Notes: generated by a model from the sequence alone, not told the origin. 64,000 nt of DNA from Symsagittifera roscoffensis (GCF_963678635.1 NW_026971721.1:28159-92158), one strand, 5' to 3'; shown: positions 42,305 to 53,437, counted from the stretch's first letter. Numbers and translations: made by a program.

Positions 42305-43893
42305 CCCATCCGGGTTTTACAGAGTTTTTTAGAATTATCTTTCTGCAATTCAAAGGATGGATGATGGACGTTGGTATTTGGCGAACATCGTACTCTTGTC
42401 CGGTTTCTCTTGTTAGAGAAGTTCCAGGACGCTGGAGTTAGGGACATCAATCGTTGTGTCTTCTTGTGCCAACGATGGTGTTTCCCAATGAAATCAATCT
42501 GATTTCAGAATGGTTTGCTATGACGGGTTTTTTCTGTTTTATGTAGAGAACTTCTTTTGTGTTCGACCTCGTCTGGGAATGGCGTGGAGATTGTGCGTGG
42601 AGGGGATGCCTTGTAACTCGGATCTGTACGTATACTTGAACATCGAGGTGGTCATTGGTCTAGTTCAATGAAGTCCTTTTCTGCGAAGTCAAGTCGTACT
42701 CTAAATCCTTTGAGTTGTGATTGTGGACGGCATATTGGTTGTGGTTGGCCATTCTTTTTCGAGTTTAGTGGGGTCGTTTTGTCTTTGGATGTTCGTCTTT
42801 GTTGTTGTATACTGATCTATATACTGCAAAGTATAATTTACATTTATAAAATTTTTATTAGTTCAGTGTTTTAATTATGATTTTGGTTAGTTGTTTTCAC
42901 AAAAGCATTTTGTTTTAGTTCGGTTATTTTGAAGAGTTACTCACCCTTGAGTACCTCTTATTAAAAATAGAAGTATGGTCACAAAGCGTGGATGTAGCGC
43001 GGTGGGTTAGGCCGGCTATAGAGCATGCTCAGGACGTCCTCTCTGGTGGGTTAGGCCAGGAGTGGGAGTATGATTTCGTGCGGTTTCTGTGAGAGGTCCT
43101 GTTATGTGATAACGTTTTATGTTGGGTTTATGGTGGTCTTTCTTATGTTCCGTTGGTTGTGTCCTTTTTCAAAAATCAAATTGTTTCTATTATGGGTTTG
43201 TCTTTCGACTTTTTTGTGTTTTATGATTTCTTTCTTAGACTTTATAATAGTCTTCAAAAGAATAAATTATCCAGTTTTAAACTGGGTTAATCCGGTTTGG
43301 GTACCGTTGGTTTTCTTTCCTTAGTCATGCTGTTATTTTATGATTTGTGGTGTTTAGTAAGCTGCGTTGGTTAGTTTGGTTTAGTATATAATTCCTTTCC
43401 AACCGGGTTAAAGGAAAGTTTGGAACTTGTTATCGTGTGTTAGAGTTGTTGAGTGTGAAAACGTGAAACTGAAATTCATTATTTAAACAATTCTTTGTGG
43501 GCGAGCTGTGCGAGTTTGGATAGAATTCCTGTGCGAGTGAATGAAAATATCAAAAGGTTAGTACTGCATTTTCATTTTATCAATTTACTACATAGAATTT
43601 TTAATTTTACTGCTAGTTTTGGGGAAAAGTTAAATTACAAATTTTCATCATTATGAAATTTACTGCTTTTGGGGAAACAATTTGTAAATGAATTTACTAC
43701 ATTTGGTATAAATTTTATCAGTTTATCTTGTGGAAAATATTGATTAAGTTTGGAAGAAGTTTTATTTTTTATTTTGCTTTTTTGTTTTTTGCAGATGATC
43801 GTGGTATGAAGACTAAAAATCTAAATGAAACATGAGTAAAGAATGGTTAGTATTAATTTAAATTTATTAGTGAAAAATATGTATAAATTATAC
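42305..43893 (-). other. 3' untranslated region and polypurine tract of the 17-kb element
   Basis: About 1.6 kb without a coding frame between the last ORF and the 3' LTR. The minus-strand sequence directly abutting the LTR is CCGGATGGG, with a short purine run in the polypurine-tract position. GGTGGGTTAGGCC occurs twice (about 43000 and 43045). Confidence 0.55.
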
Positions 43894-45708
43894 TTACCTG
43901 TTAGTCGTCGGGGAAAAACCGTGGGGGAAGATGTCGTGTATCATGTCGGAATTTGTTAGTAATTTTGCTAGTATGCGAATGATGTTTTTAGTTTGAAGCA
44001 GTGGCCAAAGCAATTGAAGTGCTTTAATAGTTTTTAGTTCTTCGGTGCCAAGTGCAAACTCATAAGGTGTGTTTTGAATGAGATTATATATTTTGTGATT
44101 GTATTTAGTATTGTGGATGAATTCTAATATAGGGATTTCTATAGATTGGATAAATTCATGTGGGATAAGGAAGGGTCTGGATTCTTCTGCATTAAAGGTC
44201 TTCGTGATGGGACAAAATATATACATTTGTGTTATTGGGTCATAATTGCGGAGGATGCCGTGGAGGTTGGTATCTTTGATGCAATATGTGAAATTTAGAA
44301 AAAATGGTGAAGTGTATTTAGAGTTAAAAAACTGAAAACGGTGGTGTGGTTGTCTTGATGGAGTGTGTAGATCAAAATGATTTTGTATGAAGCGATAATA
44401 TGTATATGTGTGGGTTTGTTTAGTGCGTAACATAATGTCGTGTGAGCAGTGCAAATCGCGTTCATGTGGTGCAAGGAAGTGGAAGGTTAATGAAAATAAT
44501 TGAAATTTTTCTTTAAAATTTTCGTAAGCTTGCATGTCAGTTAGTGCTTCAGAAATGATGTGATCAAATTTTCGATCAAATATATTGAGTGTAAATACAT
44601 ATGGTGTTTTGATGAAAAACTTTTCTGTGAGTTGTGGGTTAGCGAAGCGGTCGTCATCTAAAAATTGGTCTTGATTAGTTCGGATGATATTATGATCGTA
44701 ATATTCTAGTGTAAATTCGTTAGCTCGGGGTGCAGTGAATGTTTTTAGTGATTTTTTATATCCTATATAAGTAAATTGTCTATGTGTTAGTGGTGTGGTG
44801 AGTCGATATAGCTTATCTTGATTTCTTTCTATATCGTTATGAGTATTAGATAACGGTAGGCAAAGGGGATTAGGAAAATGATAATATGATGTCCAATGAA
44901 GTGTAGGCATTAAAACATGTTCATCTACAAAACTACGTGTGTCGTTAGTGTCATGAGGGGTGTTTAAAGTATATTGTGGAAATGAAGGTAAGGTGATTGC
45001 TAGAAAATCTTTCGTATTGGTGTGATGTGGATGATTAATATATTCACGGGCTGTTCCTGGTTTGGTTGGGAATGGATGGTTTGGGAATTTTCTTTTAAAA
45101 ATGCGATAAGCTCGGTTAGTGCTATTTGATGATTCGGTGGATGTGGATGATTGTGCTAATGATGCAGTATAAGCTGAAGAGGGTGTAGGGGTAGGTGGGT
45201 TTGAGGATTCTATTGTGGAAGAAATCTGATTGATAGTGGGGGTGTTAGGGTGTAAAAGTTGTTGTTGTAGGGTGATAAAATTATCGAGTTCTTGGGAGAT
45301 TTGGGGAATATCTGGAGAATTGGATGATCGGTCTGAATGAAATGAAGAGTAGGTTGGGGTTACTTGTGAAGCATAAGAGGGTGTAGAAATGGACGGGAGT
45401 GGGTTATATGGTGGGATTGGTTGAAAAGGGGGTTTTGAAAAAACTGAGGAGTTGGTTTGAAAATTATTGGATGGAGATGATTCGGAGTCTGCAAATTCAT
45501 CAGGGGTTTCTATATTAGGGTTATTGAGTTGTGAAATGGAGTCTAAAACTGAAATGTTTGAATTAGTGTCTGAATTCATGCTTGATGTTATATTACTAGT
45601 TGGGAAATCGGGTGGCGGGAAAGCAAAAAGTGGAATTATTGTAATTGGAGTGTTGAGGTTGGTTGGATGGGAAATTGAGCGATGTAGGGATCCAAGTTGT
45701 CGGCTCAT
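43894..45708 (-). CDS. Orphan 604-aa ORF at the 3' end of the 17-kb element
   Basis: Intact frame from ATG. Residues about 1-200 are Ser/Pro/Thr/Asn rich and probably disordered; the rest is denser with many aromatics and His (for example LHWTSYYHFPNPLCLPLSN, FQLFSLTFHFLAPHERDLHC). No signal peptide, zinc finger or enzymatic motif recognised. Position after the envelope-like ORF, and an undamaged frame in an otherwise damaged element, suggest an accessory protein. Function unknown. Confidence 0.7.
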   Translation of the reverse strand: MSRQLGSLHRSISHPTNLNTPITIIPLFAFPPPDFPTSNITSSMNSDTNSNISVLDSISQLNNPNIETPDEFADSESSPSNNFQTNSSVFSKPPFQPIPPYNPLPSISTPSYASQVTPTYSSFHSDRSSNSPDIPQISQELDNFITLQQQLLHPNTPTINQISSTIESSNPPTPTPSSAYTASLAQSSTSTESSNSTNRAYRIFKRKFPNHPFPTKPGTAREYINHPHHTNTKDFLAITLPSFPQYTLNTPHDTNDTRSFVDEHVLMPTLHWTSYYHFPNPLCLPLSNTHNDIERNQDKLYRLTTPLTHRQFTYIGYKKSLKTFTAPRANEFTLEYYDHNIIRTNQDQFLDDDRFANPQLTEKFFIKTPYVFTLNIFDRKFDHIISEALTDMQAYENFKEKFQLFSLTFHFLAPHERDLHCSHDIMLRTKQTHTYTYYRFIQNHFDLHTPSRQPHHRFQFFNSKYTSPFFLNFTYCIKDTNLHGILRNYDPITQMYIFCPITKTFNAEESRPFLIPHEFIQSIEIPILEFIHNTKYNHKIYNLIQNTPYEFALGTEELKTIKALQLLWPLLQTKNIIRILAKLLTNSDMIHDIFPHGFSPTTNR

Positions 45709-46131
45709 CGTGGGCTAAAAAAATTATTATTTTGAGACTGAAAAGCGGTGGTATGGGGTTGTTCGATAATTTGTTCATATGTATTTTCATCTTGTGAATG
45801 ATGTGTCATTATATGTTGTATGGGACTTTGCGATATGTTTGGTCTAAAATTTGGATTATGTGTTATTGCTAAATTTCGGAAATTTCGTGGGACTAGGGAT
45901 AATGGATGGTTATGTGGTAGGGGTGGTAACTGTGGTGCTGCAGGCGTTACTTCTATGTTATTATGTTCTTCGTCGTACGTGTTCTGTCTTGTCGCTAATT
46001 TTGTGTTATATTCTTTTATTTGTGCGTCTAAAAGAATTTTGTTTATTGATGAAAAAATTCCAAAAAATCCTGCAAATAGTATGCGTGCTACACTTGCTTG
46101 TCTATTTAATTGTGTGTGTATAGCGCATGTA

Positions 46132-46764
46132 TTATAGATTCCTTTTAAAAGTGAAAAAAGATCCTATAAAGTTAAACATTGCGTATAAAATAGTTAATTT
46201 TTCTAAGATGTAATAGGGCCATCCTAGAAAATCGAGAATTTCATTTTTTAGTGTAACAAAGCTAAAAATATTTATAGGTGAAATATCTTGTGGCCTGTAT
46301 TTTTCGCCGTTTATATATATATAGTCTTTAATGTCTTTAAAATATCCGCTATAATCTTGTGTATAGATATCTGCAAATCCTGCTGTTTCGGCAAGTTTGC
46401 GTAAGTTTTGGTCAATTGATTGTCTCTGTATAGTGTCCATTTGTGTTAATAATTCTTGGAATTGTTGTGTTCTAATGTGATGTTGGATATCTGATTTTGA
46501 ATATATTCCAATTGATTGTAAATCGATATTTGGGTTTCGAGCAATAGCTCTAATGCTTTCGGGTGAAAATTTTTTGAGTGATTGCATTAATGTGGGGTAT
46601 GGGGTAAGAAGATAATATTTATCTTCATCAGGGTTCAGTTGTACTACATTGTGGCTGTTTTCTGATCCACATGGGACTGCGGTATCCCAGAAATATGTTC
46701 GTCTTGAAAGTGTGTCAACGAAATGTACTTTATTTTTATAAAAGATAGGGATTCTTTTTAGCAT
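46132..46764 (-). CDS. 210-aa ORF downstream of the envelope-like ORF
   Basis: Begins MLKRIPIFYKNKVHF and ends in a hydrophobic stretch (ILEKLTILYAMFNFIGSFF) followed by basic residues and a stop. The terminal segment could be a membrane anchor, so this may be the membrane-proximal part of an envelope-type protein whose frame is broken from the upstream ORF (47021-48316), with another open stretch in a different frame between 45709 and 46131. Breaks are noted only; assignment is tentative. Confidence 0.45.
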   Translation of the reverse strand: MLKRIPIFYKNKVHFVDTLSRRTYFWDTAVPCGSENSHNVVQLNPDEDKYYLLTPYPTLMQSLKKFSPESIRAIARNPNIDLQSIGIYSKSDIQHHIRTQQFQELLTQMDTIQRQSIDQNLRKLAETAGFADIYTQDYSGYFKDIKDYIYINGEKYRPQDISPINIFSFVTLKNEILDFLGWPYYILEKLTILYAMFNFIGSFFTFKRNL

Positions 46765-47020
46765 CTTTTATCTTCAAAAACATATAGTGGTCATACTTTT
46801 TTGGTACAAGTATAAAACCATAAAATGTTTCCTTCGTAGTCTAAAAAATTTGATCTATTTCCTGATAGTAATTATCCTGCGTAGGGTATTTTTAATACTG
46901 CTAGTGCAAGTGATTGTAGGATTTGTGTCCGTTCTAATTCGCATAGTTGGTGAAGTGTTTCTAATTCAGAGAGTGACATTTCCTGAAAAATTCGACTAAT
47001 TGTGTAGTCTAATTTCATAT

Positions 47021-48316
47021 CTAATGAATATCATAGTGGATATTACCAAAATAAGAATTATTCATCTGTGATAGTTCTTGTAAACGTGTGCTTCTAGTGT
47101 CATGTGGCTTTAGATGTCCACCAGGTTGACCATTACTTTTTTGAAAGTTAACTGGTATATATGATGTTCCTTCGTTTAGAGGATGACCTGTGGCATAAGG
47201 GTCATTTTTTATTTTTCCAGTGGTCATGTCGAAACCTTTTTCGTATTCAACTAATATTTCAGAATATTGTGTTTTGTGAAGTGGATTTCTGTATTTGCAT
47301 GCGAGTTCTGTTTCTTGATATATTTGAAAACGTGTCAATTTATTTTCTATATTGTGGATGTTTCGAAAATCAGTACTTTGTTTTCGTGATGGATTTACTT
47401 GTTCATATGGAATTGATTGTATAAAATATTTTTCGTGAAATTTTATCATTCGAGCGTGTATTTTTGCTACTTGAAATGTTGTACATGTATCTTCGGGAAA
47501 CCAAACAATTGTTGCTTGTGTTCGTGTTGTAGGGTCACAATAACCTTGATCGTTTTTACAAGGTAATCTAATTCCTTGATAGATCATTGTGTTGTCAGAT
47601 AAATCTCGTGTGAGCTGTATTTTTTCGAGTTGTATTTTCCAATCGAAAAACATTGTTTCTTGATATCCTCTATTTTTTGTGTCTGCTTTGCAGTTTGATG
47701 GATTATTTATACCAATGTGTGGTATCCAGTGCTTATCGTGTATGTCATAAGTTAATCTTCCGTGTGCGCCGTTGTATGGGTGTTTTTCGTCTAGTTTTAT
47801 ATGTCCATGATATCTTTCAAGTTCTGCTTGATGTACAGAATCGGCAAAGACTTGAAAATATACTAGTTTTCTGTCGGTGTTTTTATTTCTTGTAATATTT
47901 AGTCTGAGTAACTCGTTTTTACAATCGTCGGGGTTTAGATGCAAAAGTCGTTCTATATTACTTTGGTAGAATGATTCGTGGTCAAGTCGGTTTTCATTTC
48001 CGTTTGAGACTTGTGAACAATGTACTTTCTTTTCGGAAAAAGTTGCTGTAAATTTATATCCTATAACTGTTGTTGCTCGGGCTTTTGAATAGAGTGTCGC
48101 TATTACATTTGTAGTTTCTATAGCTTGTGGTTCTGTTTCGCATTGTGATACTTGATTTATTGCATATTTGTGTAGTGTTTTTTGTTCATTTTCTTCACAA
48201 TCGTAATGTGTTACTAATAAGTCTTGGGGTCTTGTGCGGGGAGAACGATTTATGTTCTGATCGGAGATTATTAGAAAAAGGAGTTGGAGAAAAATCAATA
48301 TTTTTAGAATATACAT
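47021..48316 (-). CDS. Envelope-like glycoprotein ORF (431 aa)
   Basis: Starts with a clear signal peptide (MYILKILIFLQLLFLIIS) and has about a dozen cysteines spread along an otherwise polar ectodomain-like sequence, with a few N-glycosylation sequons (NITR, NNS). Located 3' of pol, where errantivirus-type elements carry env. No membrane anchor is in this frame; a hydrophobic segment occurs in the next ORF, so the coding unit seems interrupted near 46765-47020. No family motif recognised. A secreted or surface protein captured by the element is an alternative. Confidence 0.55.
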   Translation of the reverse strand: MYILKILIFLQLLFLIISDQNINRSPRTRPQDLLVTHYDCEENEQKTLHKYAINQVSQCETEPQAIETTNVIATLYSKARATTVIGYKFTATFSEKKVHCSQVSNGNENRLDHESFYQSNIERLLHLNPDDCKNELLRLNITRNKNTDRKLVYFQVFADSVHQAELERYHGHIKLDEKHPYNGAHGRLTYDIHDKHWIPHIGINNPSNCKADTKNRGYQETMFFDWKIQLEKIQLTRDLSDNTMIYQGIRLPCKNDQGYCDPTTRTQATIVWFPEDTCTTFQVAKIHARMIKFHEKYFIQSIPYEQVNPSRKQSTDFRNIHNIENKLTRFQIYQETELACKYRNPLHKTQYSEILVEYEKGFDMTTGKIKNDPYATGHPLNEGTSYIPVNFQKSNGQPGGHLKPHDTRSTRLQELSQMNNSYFGNIHYDIH

Positions 48317-48330
48317 GTGTATGATAATCC

Positions 48331-49209
48331 TTAGTACGGGTTATAAAATGTGATGTAACCAATTGTCTTTTTGGTATATCTGTCGTATTTATATATTACT
48401 TCAGTTGTTATAAATGGTGGTGGTAGCGATTGAGCTGTTATATTTGGTGGGTTTAATGGGTAAGGATGTTGAGCAATATTGTTTAGTTTAACCGTGATTT
48501 CAAAATTTAATTGTAGACTATTTTGTTGGAGTATTTGGATGTTATGGTCACGAATGTCTTCGTGGATATCTTGTCTATATTGTAATCTATTAAGTGCCCA
48601 GTTGTGGAGTCGGTTACTTTCTGGGTGCTGTCCAAATAATGGTGGGGGTGCTGTGAATGTATTCCAGTCTAATCTTAAAGGGATATTTGTTGATGATTGT
48701 TCTCGATATCTAGCGTCGAGGTTATTTGGGAAATTTAAAGGAAAAGTTGTCGGTGAAATCTGGCTTATTGATGGTGTTGATGGTAGTGATAATGTTTCTG
48801 GTAGTGATGATGATGTTGTTGTATCTGTAGAAATATCTATTGGATCATTTATTAAATTGGGTTCACCTTGTGTGAATGATTGTGTTGTCCAATATGGTAG
48901 TCGTGATGTTTGGTTTGGGGTGTTAAAGGGATTTTTACGTATTTGTTCAGATGTTGGTGTTGAACCTAAGTAATCTGAGGGTAGACTTGAGGTGCTACGT
49001 TGTGAAAGAAGCGTAGGGGTTTCCGGTAATATGCTAATTGGGTTTTCCGGAGTACTTGGTGATGGGGATTGGGGTATATCAAAATGAACTCGGGGGGTTT
49101 GAAAATTTCTATTTCGTCGTGGATGTATAATTTGTCTATTTATTTCAACTGTATTTTGATTTTGACTAAGATTTCGTATTCTAAATTCTTGTGGTAGTGT
49201 TGGGTACAA
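48331..49209 (-). CDS. Pro/Ser/Thr-rich ORF preceding the envelope-like ORF
   Basis: 292 residues from the first ATG (MYPTLPQEFRIRNL); the frame stays open upstream to about 49435 without an ATG, so a spliced start is possible. Low-complexity SPSPSTPENP-type N-terminal half, then a more structured tail (NRLHNWALNRLQYRQDIHED). The stop is 15 bp from the envelope-like ATG. Function unknown. Confidence 0.5.
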   Translation of the reverse strand: MYPTLPQEFRIRNLSQNQNTVEINRQIIHPRRNRNFQTPRVHFDIPQSPSPSTPENPISILPETPTLLSQRSTSSLPSDYLGSTPTSEQIRKNPFNTPNQTSRLPYWTTQSFTQGEPNLINDPIDISTDTTTSSSLPETLSLPSTPSISQISPTTFPLNFPNNLDARYREQSSTNIPLRLDWNTFTAPPPLFGQHPESNRLHNWALNRLQYRQDIHEDIRDHNIQILQQNSLQLNFEITVKLNNIAQHPYPLNPPNITAQSLPPPFITTEVIYKYDRYTKKTIGYITFYNPY

Positions 49210-49440
49210 CTTATATGGTGGTTCACTTAGAGGTGCCTGTCGCTGAACTGGTTCAGATAAGCGAGCGTGTCGTTCTTCAAAGGTATATGGGTTATCTTGG
49301 AAAGAAATTCGTGTAGATGTTTGGGGGTTTTGGGTAGATGTAGGTAGTGTCGGGTTTTCTCGGGATGATGTCGGTGAAGACTGACTGTGTGATTGTTGGT
49401 TAGCAATTTTTGAGGGTTTTTTATTGATTTCTTTTAGTGA

Positions 49441-50436
49441 AAAAATTTATGTTTATTGTATTATTCTTCTAGAAAAAGAATTAAAAGGATTGTTGCTAAG
49501 GCGAATGTTATGACTGCCTTCTTTATACATTTGCAGATTGTCAATATGAGGGATGATAAAAATGTTATAAAAATTACAAATAGTAAAAAAATATCTGTTC
49601 TACCAAAAATGGTTCGTATCATTTATATAAATTTTGGGTTTTTCGTACCTGTGAATATGGTCAATGGCTTTTGAAATATAGTTCAAATATGGAATAGAAA
49701 ATTTAAAAAATATTGCAAAAAATGATTAAGATTATTACAAAAGCTTCAAAGTTATCGAAAAGAAATATGAATAAAAGTTTAAATATTGTTAAAAAGTTTA
49801 TGAAAATGTTGAAAATTATGTTGACTGATCGAGAGAAGAGCATTTAAGAAATGGCTTCTTTATCGAATATTTTTTGTTGTTTGGGGCAATTTTCAAGTGT
49901 GGTCGAATTATTTATTGGTTTTTTGACAAGTGGGTTGAGTTTTGTGAAAAATTGTTGTGGGCGAATTTTATGGTATTCGGGAGGTCTTCTTTTACTTTAT
50001 TTTTATTTGTCAGGTGATCTGGGGTATTTTTGAGATTTTTATACTTTAGGCTAATTTAATATGGTCGTTCTTTTACTTTAGGCTAATTTAACATTTTTGT
50101 TTGGGGGGTTTTTGAGGTCTGAGTTGGAAAAATATTGTTGATCTTTGCGTTATTAGATAAGCGAGGGTTATGATATTATGGTGGTTTTTATTTTAGTTGT
50201 CAAGTTGGAGTATTTTGCTTATTTTTGACCTGGAGGTTGTAAAGTTATAGTTATAGATATGCCTGGAGTTTAATATCTTTTGTCTAATTGGTTTGTGTTA
50301 GAGTTATAGAAGGTGACGGATTGAATGGATCCTTTTGGCTAATTTTGAACTAGAATCGCTGCGTGTTTGTCAGCATGTTATTTGAAAAATGAAAGTTCAA
50401 AATGTTTCAGAGGTGCAAAGATTATTGATTTTAAAA
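49441..50436 (-). other. Noncoding gap between integrase end and 3' ORFs
   Basis: About 1 kb, AT-rich, with no credible ORF. TACTTTAGGCTAATTTAA occurs twice (about 50041 and 50075). It may hold the 3' splice site for the downstream ORFs; none stands out enough to call. Confidence 0.5.
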
Positions 50437-51036
50437 TTAAAGTTGTTTTTGAAATTCAACTTTCTTTAATATTTTAGATTGTGGAATGAATCTTTTGTAG
50501 TTTTTGCGTGGTTGATTTCTAAGTCGTGATGACTCTCTATGTTCTGATTTCTCGAATTGTTCTTGGGGTATAATTTTTTCTGTCATTTTTCTATTTTTTC
50601 TTTCTTTTTGAGGTATATTTTGATCTAGCTTTTTTGTATTGTTTTTGGTTGTAGTTGTTTTATTTCGTTTTTCAAGGTGAGTGTCATTTTGTTCTTTGAT
50701 TTCATTTTCTGTATGTGGGGGATTTTGAATAACTTTTAATCCTGTAAAAGAATATAATTGAGTTAGTTTGCGTAGTGCGTATTCTTTTGGGTAATAAGGT
50801 AGTAGATTGTTTCGATGTTGAACAATTTCTTTTTGGTCTGAATCGGTGATTTTATATGTTACGTCAGTGGGTTTGGCGATTATTTGGTATGGTCCTTTAC
50901 GAAGGGGTTGTAATTTTTTAGAAATTCCCTTTTGAGTATTAAAATTAGGTATTAAGACAAATGTTCCAATTTTTAAATCGGAGGCTGGTGTAAAGCGTGA
51001 ATTTATTTGTTCGTTAATGTTTTGCCTTTGTAACAA
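50437..51036 (-). pseudogene. Integrase C-terminal part of the 17-kb element
   Basis: 199 residues, same frame as the RT ORF. It includes a GPY/F-type module (LRKGPYQIIAKP, then RNNLLPYYPKEY), the usual C-terminal end of Gypsy integrases, then a basic tail. The frame is open upstream of its first start codon for several residues (DKKHNEIFQKV). It is separated from the preceding fragment (51080-51289) by a frameshift. Confidence 0.8.
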
Positions 51037-51079
51037 TTTTTTTTTTACTTTTTGGAAAATTTCGTTGTGTTTTTTATCT

Positions 51080-51289
51080 CTATTTAAAATCCATTCGGTG
51101 TGTACCGAAGGCTAATTTAAGAATTTGTGGGTGATGAAAATGATCTTCATCATGTGTGTGTAAAGGTAGGTTACAACAAATTGAGTCTTTATTCGGTTGA
51201 CAATGACTTTGTGCATTTTTATGAGAGTTTGCTGTAAACATAATTGGTTTACGTGGCTTTTGATTAAAAACCATTTCATATGGTGACAT
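51080..51289 (-). pseudogene. Remnant of the integrase core's end
   Basis: Starts MSPYEMVFNQKPRKP, the sequence that normally follows the catalytic glutamate helix of Gypsy integrases. Everything before it (zinc finger, D-D-E core) is absent. It begins about 3 bases from the end of the RT fragment in another frame, and shifts frame again at its 3' end. Confidence 0.8.
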
Positions 51290-51291
51290 TC

Positions 51292-52011
51292 CTAGAGTTG
51301 TCGTAATTTGTGAAAGAAATTTAACATTCCAAGGAATTCTTGGATTTTCTTTTTGTTTGTTGATGGTTGAAGTTTTTGAATAGCATCAATGCGTGATTTT
51401 AATGGAGTAATTGTCTTTCTTTCTATATTATGCCCTAAAAATTTAACTCGTGTTAAAAAGAAGTGTGATTTATCGGGGGCGGCCTTCAGATTTTCGTTCT
51501 GAAGTATTTTATGATAGTGTTCTAAAACTGTAAACATTTCTTCTTTTGTCTGTGATTGCATAAAAACATCGTCTAAATAGGTGATTGCGGTTTTCTTAAG
51601 TATTAGTAGTCTAAAAATTTTACTCATAAAAGCTGAAAATGCTGCTGGTCCTATGGATATTCCATAGAATAGGCGGTTGAATTCATATTGTTGATTTCCA
51701 ATAACAAATTGTGTTAAACGTCGTGATTGTTCATCTAGTGGCATTTGATTGTATGCACTATTCATATCTGCGGTTGTAAAGTATTTTCCGTTTATTTTTG
51801 TTAAAATAACTTGTATTGGTTCAATAGGCCAATTGCATTTTGATTCGTCTATTAGTGAATTAAGGTATCTAGCGTCTAAAACTATTTTTAATGATTCTCC
51901 TTTTGCTAGGATGATAACAGGGTTAATGAATGTGTTACCTTTTGGTTGTTCTTCTTTGTTTACCGGTGAGATAATTTTGTATTGCTCTAAAATATCGAGT
52001 AATTTGTTCAC
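51292..52011 (-). pseudogene. Reverse transcriptase of the 17-kb element, truncated
   Basis: 239 residues of Gypsy-class RT: fingers (FINPVIILAKGES), motif A TTADMNSAYNQM, GISIGPAAFSAFM, catalytic YLDD, and the connection signature EFLGMLNFFHKL. Related sequence continues upstream to about 52140, with an in-frame TAA beyond that. RNase H, which should follow, is missing: the frame runs straight into the end of the integrase core. RT catalytic residues are present, but the polyprotein is broken. Confidence 0.9.
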
Positions 52012-52204
52012 TTTATCGTGTAATTGAATTGGTACTTTACTTGCTCTTTGTTTTTTGAAAACTGCGTCAGGTGTTAACGGGAGATGTAGTGATGAACTGA
52101 TTTTTCCAACATCAAATTTGGATGTTGCATAGACTGATGATTATTTTATTAGCTGTTTGGCTAACTTATCAAATTCGTCTTGTGTTATTTGTGAATGTTG
52201 GAAG

Positions 52205-53437
52205 TTAAACATTGTTAAAAACTTTGATCTTCTGTATCTTCTGTTGATCTTCTGTATAGTTGTTTATGTTGAATGTAGGTTTGAAAAATGGGGTTTTTGT
52301 GAAATAATCTGTATTTCTTTTTTCATTACTTATTATATTATTTATGGATAGTTCTTCGTTAAGAATTGTGGATTGACAAATATCTAATAATTGGAGTATA
52401 TTATTTACGCGGTATGCTTTTTCATGTATGGGTGATATTGTAGCGTTTGTTTCGCAATATCCTAAAATTCCTAAGGGTAATGTTACTTGATACGGTGTAT
52501 TGTTATATACATGTAACGAAATGATGTCTGAATTCGTATTTTTCAAATATTTTACGGATGAAATCGTGATTTTGAAAAACTTATGGATAGGTTTGAATTC
52601 AAAGTCTGACATAAAGAGTTGTTGTTTATTTTGATTTTTATCATATTGGTGAACTTGTTTTATTGAAAAGTTATATATATTTCCTGATAGTGGTTTCAGG
52701 TGTTTCCGTTGTTGGTTATAAATTGGATAAAACTTTGAAAAGAATGGTGGTTGTTTATTTAATCTTTGAAAAAATGTTAGAGCTGTTTTTTTTGTTTTTG
52801 TGTACTTATCTTTGATTAGTATTTTAATATTCAAGATGTTGATTGTTGGTATATATTTCGAGATAAATGGTATGCCAATGATATTGTGTTTAATATCAGT
52901 GATATGAAATATTTGTTTAAATGGCTTGTTTAAAATTTTATTTTGCTCCATTGTTCTTGTGGGGAGAAGAAATAATTGAACTTTTCCATAGTTTACTAAT
53001 GTTGATCCTTGTGCTGTTGCTAGTTTACTGGAGGTTGCAAGAGGCGTTAATTTTGGGTGTAATGTTTTGATTTCATTCCATGTGGGAATGTTAATTATGT
53101 TTGATTCTGCTCCTGAATCAATTAAAAAATCAAGATCTGGTGTTTGAAATTCTTTGTTTCTTGGACTTTCTAAAAGAAATGGTATTGTCCAAATTTTTTT
53201 TTTGGGTTGTTCTTTTTGTACGTTTTGGTAGATGTGATTTGTATTCAAGCATTTTGTTTTGTCATTTTCATTGGTTTTATTTACAGTGTTGATTTCGTTA
53301 GCTTCTTGTGCCGTTTGTGTAGTATGGATGGGTTCAATATAATAATTGTGAAGGAGTTCTAATTGATTTTCATATATATGTGATGAAAAAGGTTGTTCAT
53401 ATATAATAGGTTCGTAGTCGTTTTCGACTGCTATCAT
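52205..53437 (-). CDS. Aspartic protease region of the 17-kb element
   Basis: 410 residues from the first ATG; the same frame is open upstream to 53914, where it continues the nucleocapsid tail (repeated RNxSYNRN units). The protease motif is FLIDSGAESNII, with a downstream hydrophobic-Gly motif (HNIIGIPFISKY) fitting the flap/ILG region. Its 3' end overlaps the start of the RT-containing frame (ATG at about 52213), implying frameshift or re-initiation for pol. Confidence 0.8.
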   Translation of the reverse strand: MIAVENDYEPIIYEQPFSSHIYENQLELLHNYYIEPIHTTQTAQEANEINTVNKTNENDKTKCLNTNHIYQNVQKEQPKKKIWTIPFLLESPRNKEFQTPDLDFLIDSGAESNIINIPTWNEIKTLHPKLTPLATSSKLATAQGSTLVNYGKVQLFLLPTRTMEQNKILNKPFKQIFHITDIKHNIIGIPFISKYIPTINILNIKILIKDKYTKTKKTALTFFQRLNKQPPFFSKFYPIYNQQRKHLKPLSGNIYNFSIKQVHQYDKNQNKQQLFMSDFEFKPIHKFFKITISSVKYLKNTNSDIISLHVYNNTPYQVTLPLGILGYCETNATISPIHEKAYRVNNILQLLDICQSTILNEELSINNIISNEKRNTDYFTKTPFFKPTFNINNYTEDQQKIQKIKVFNNV

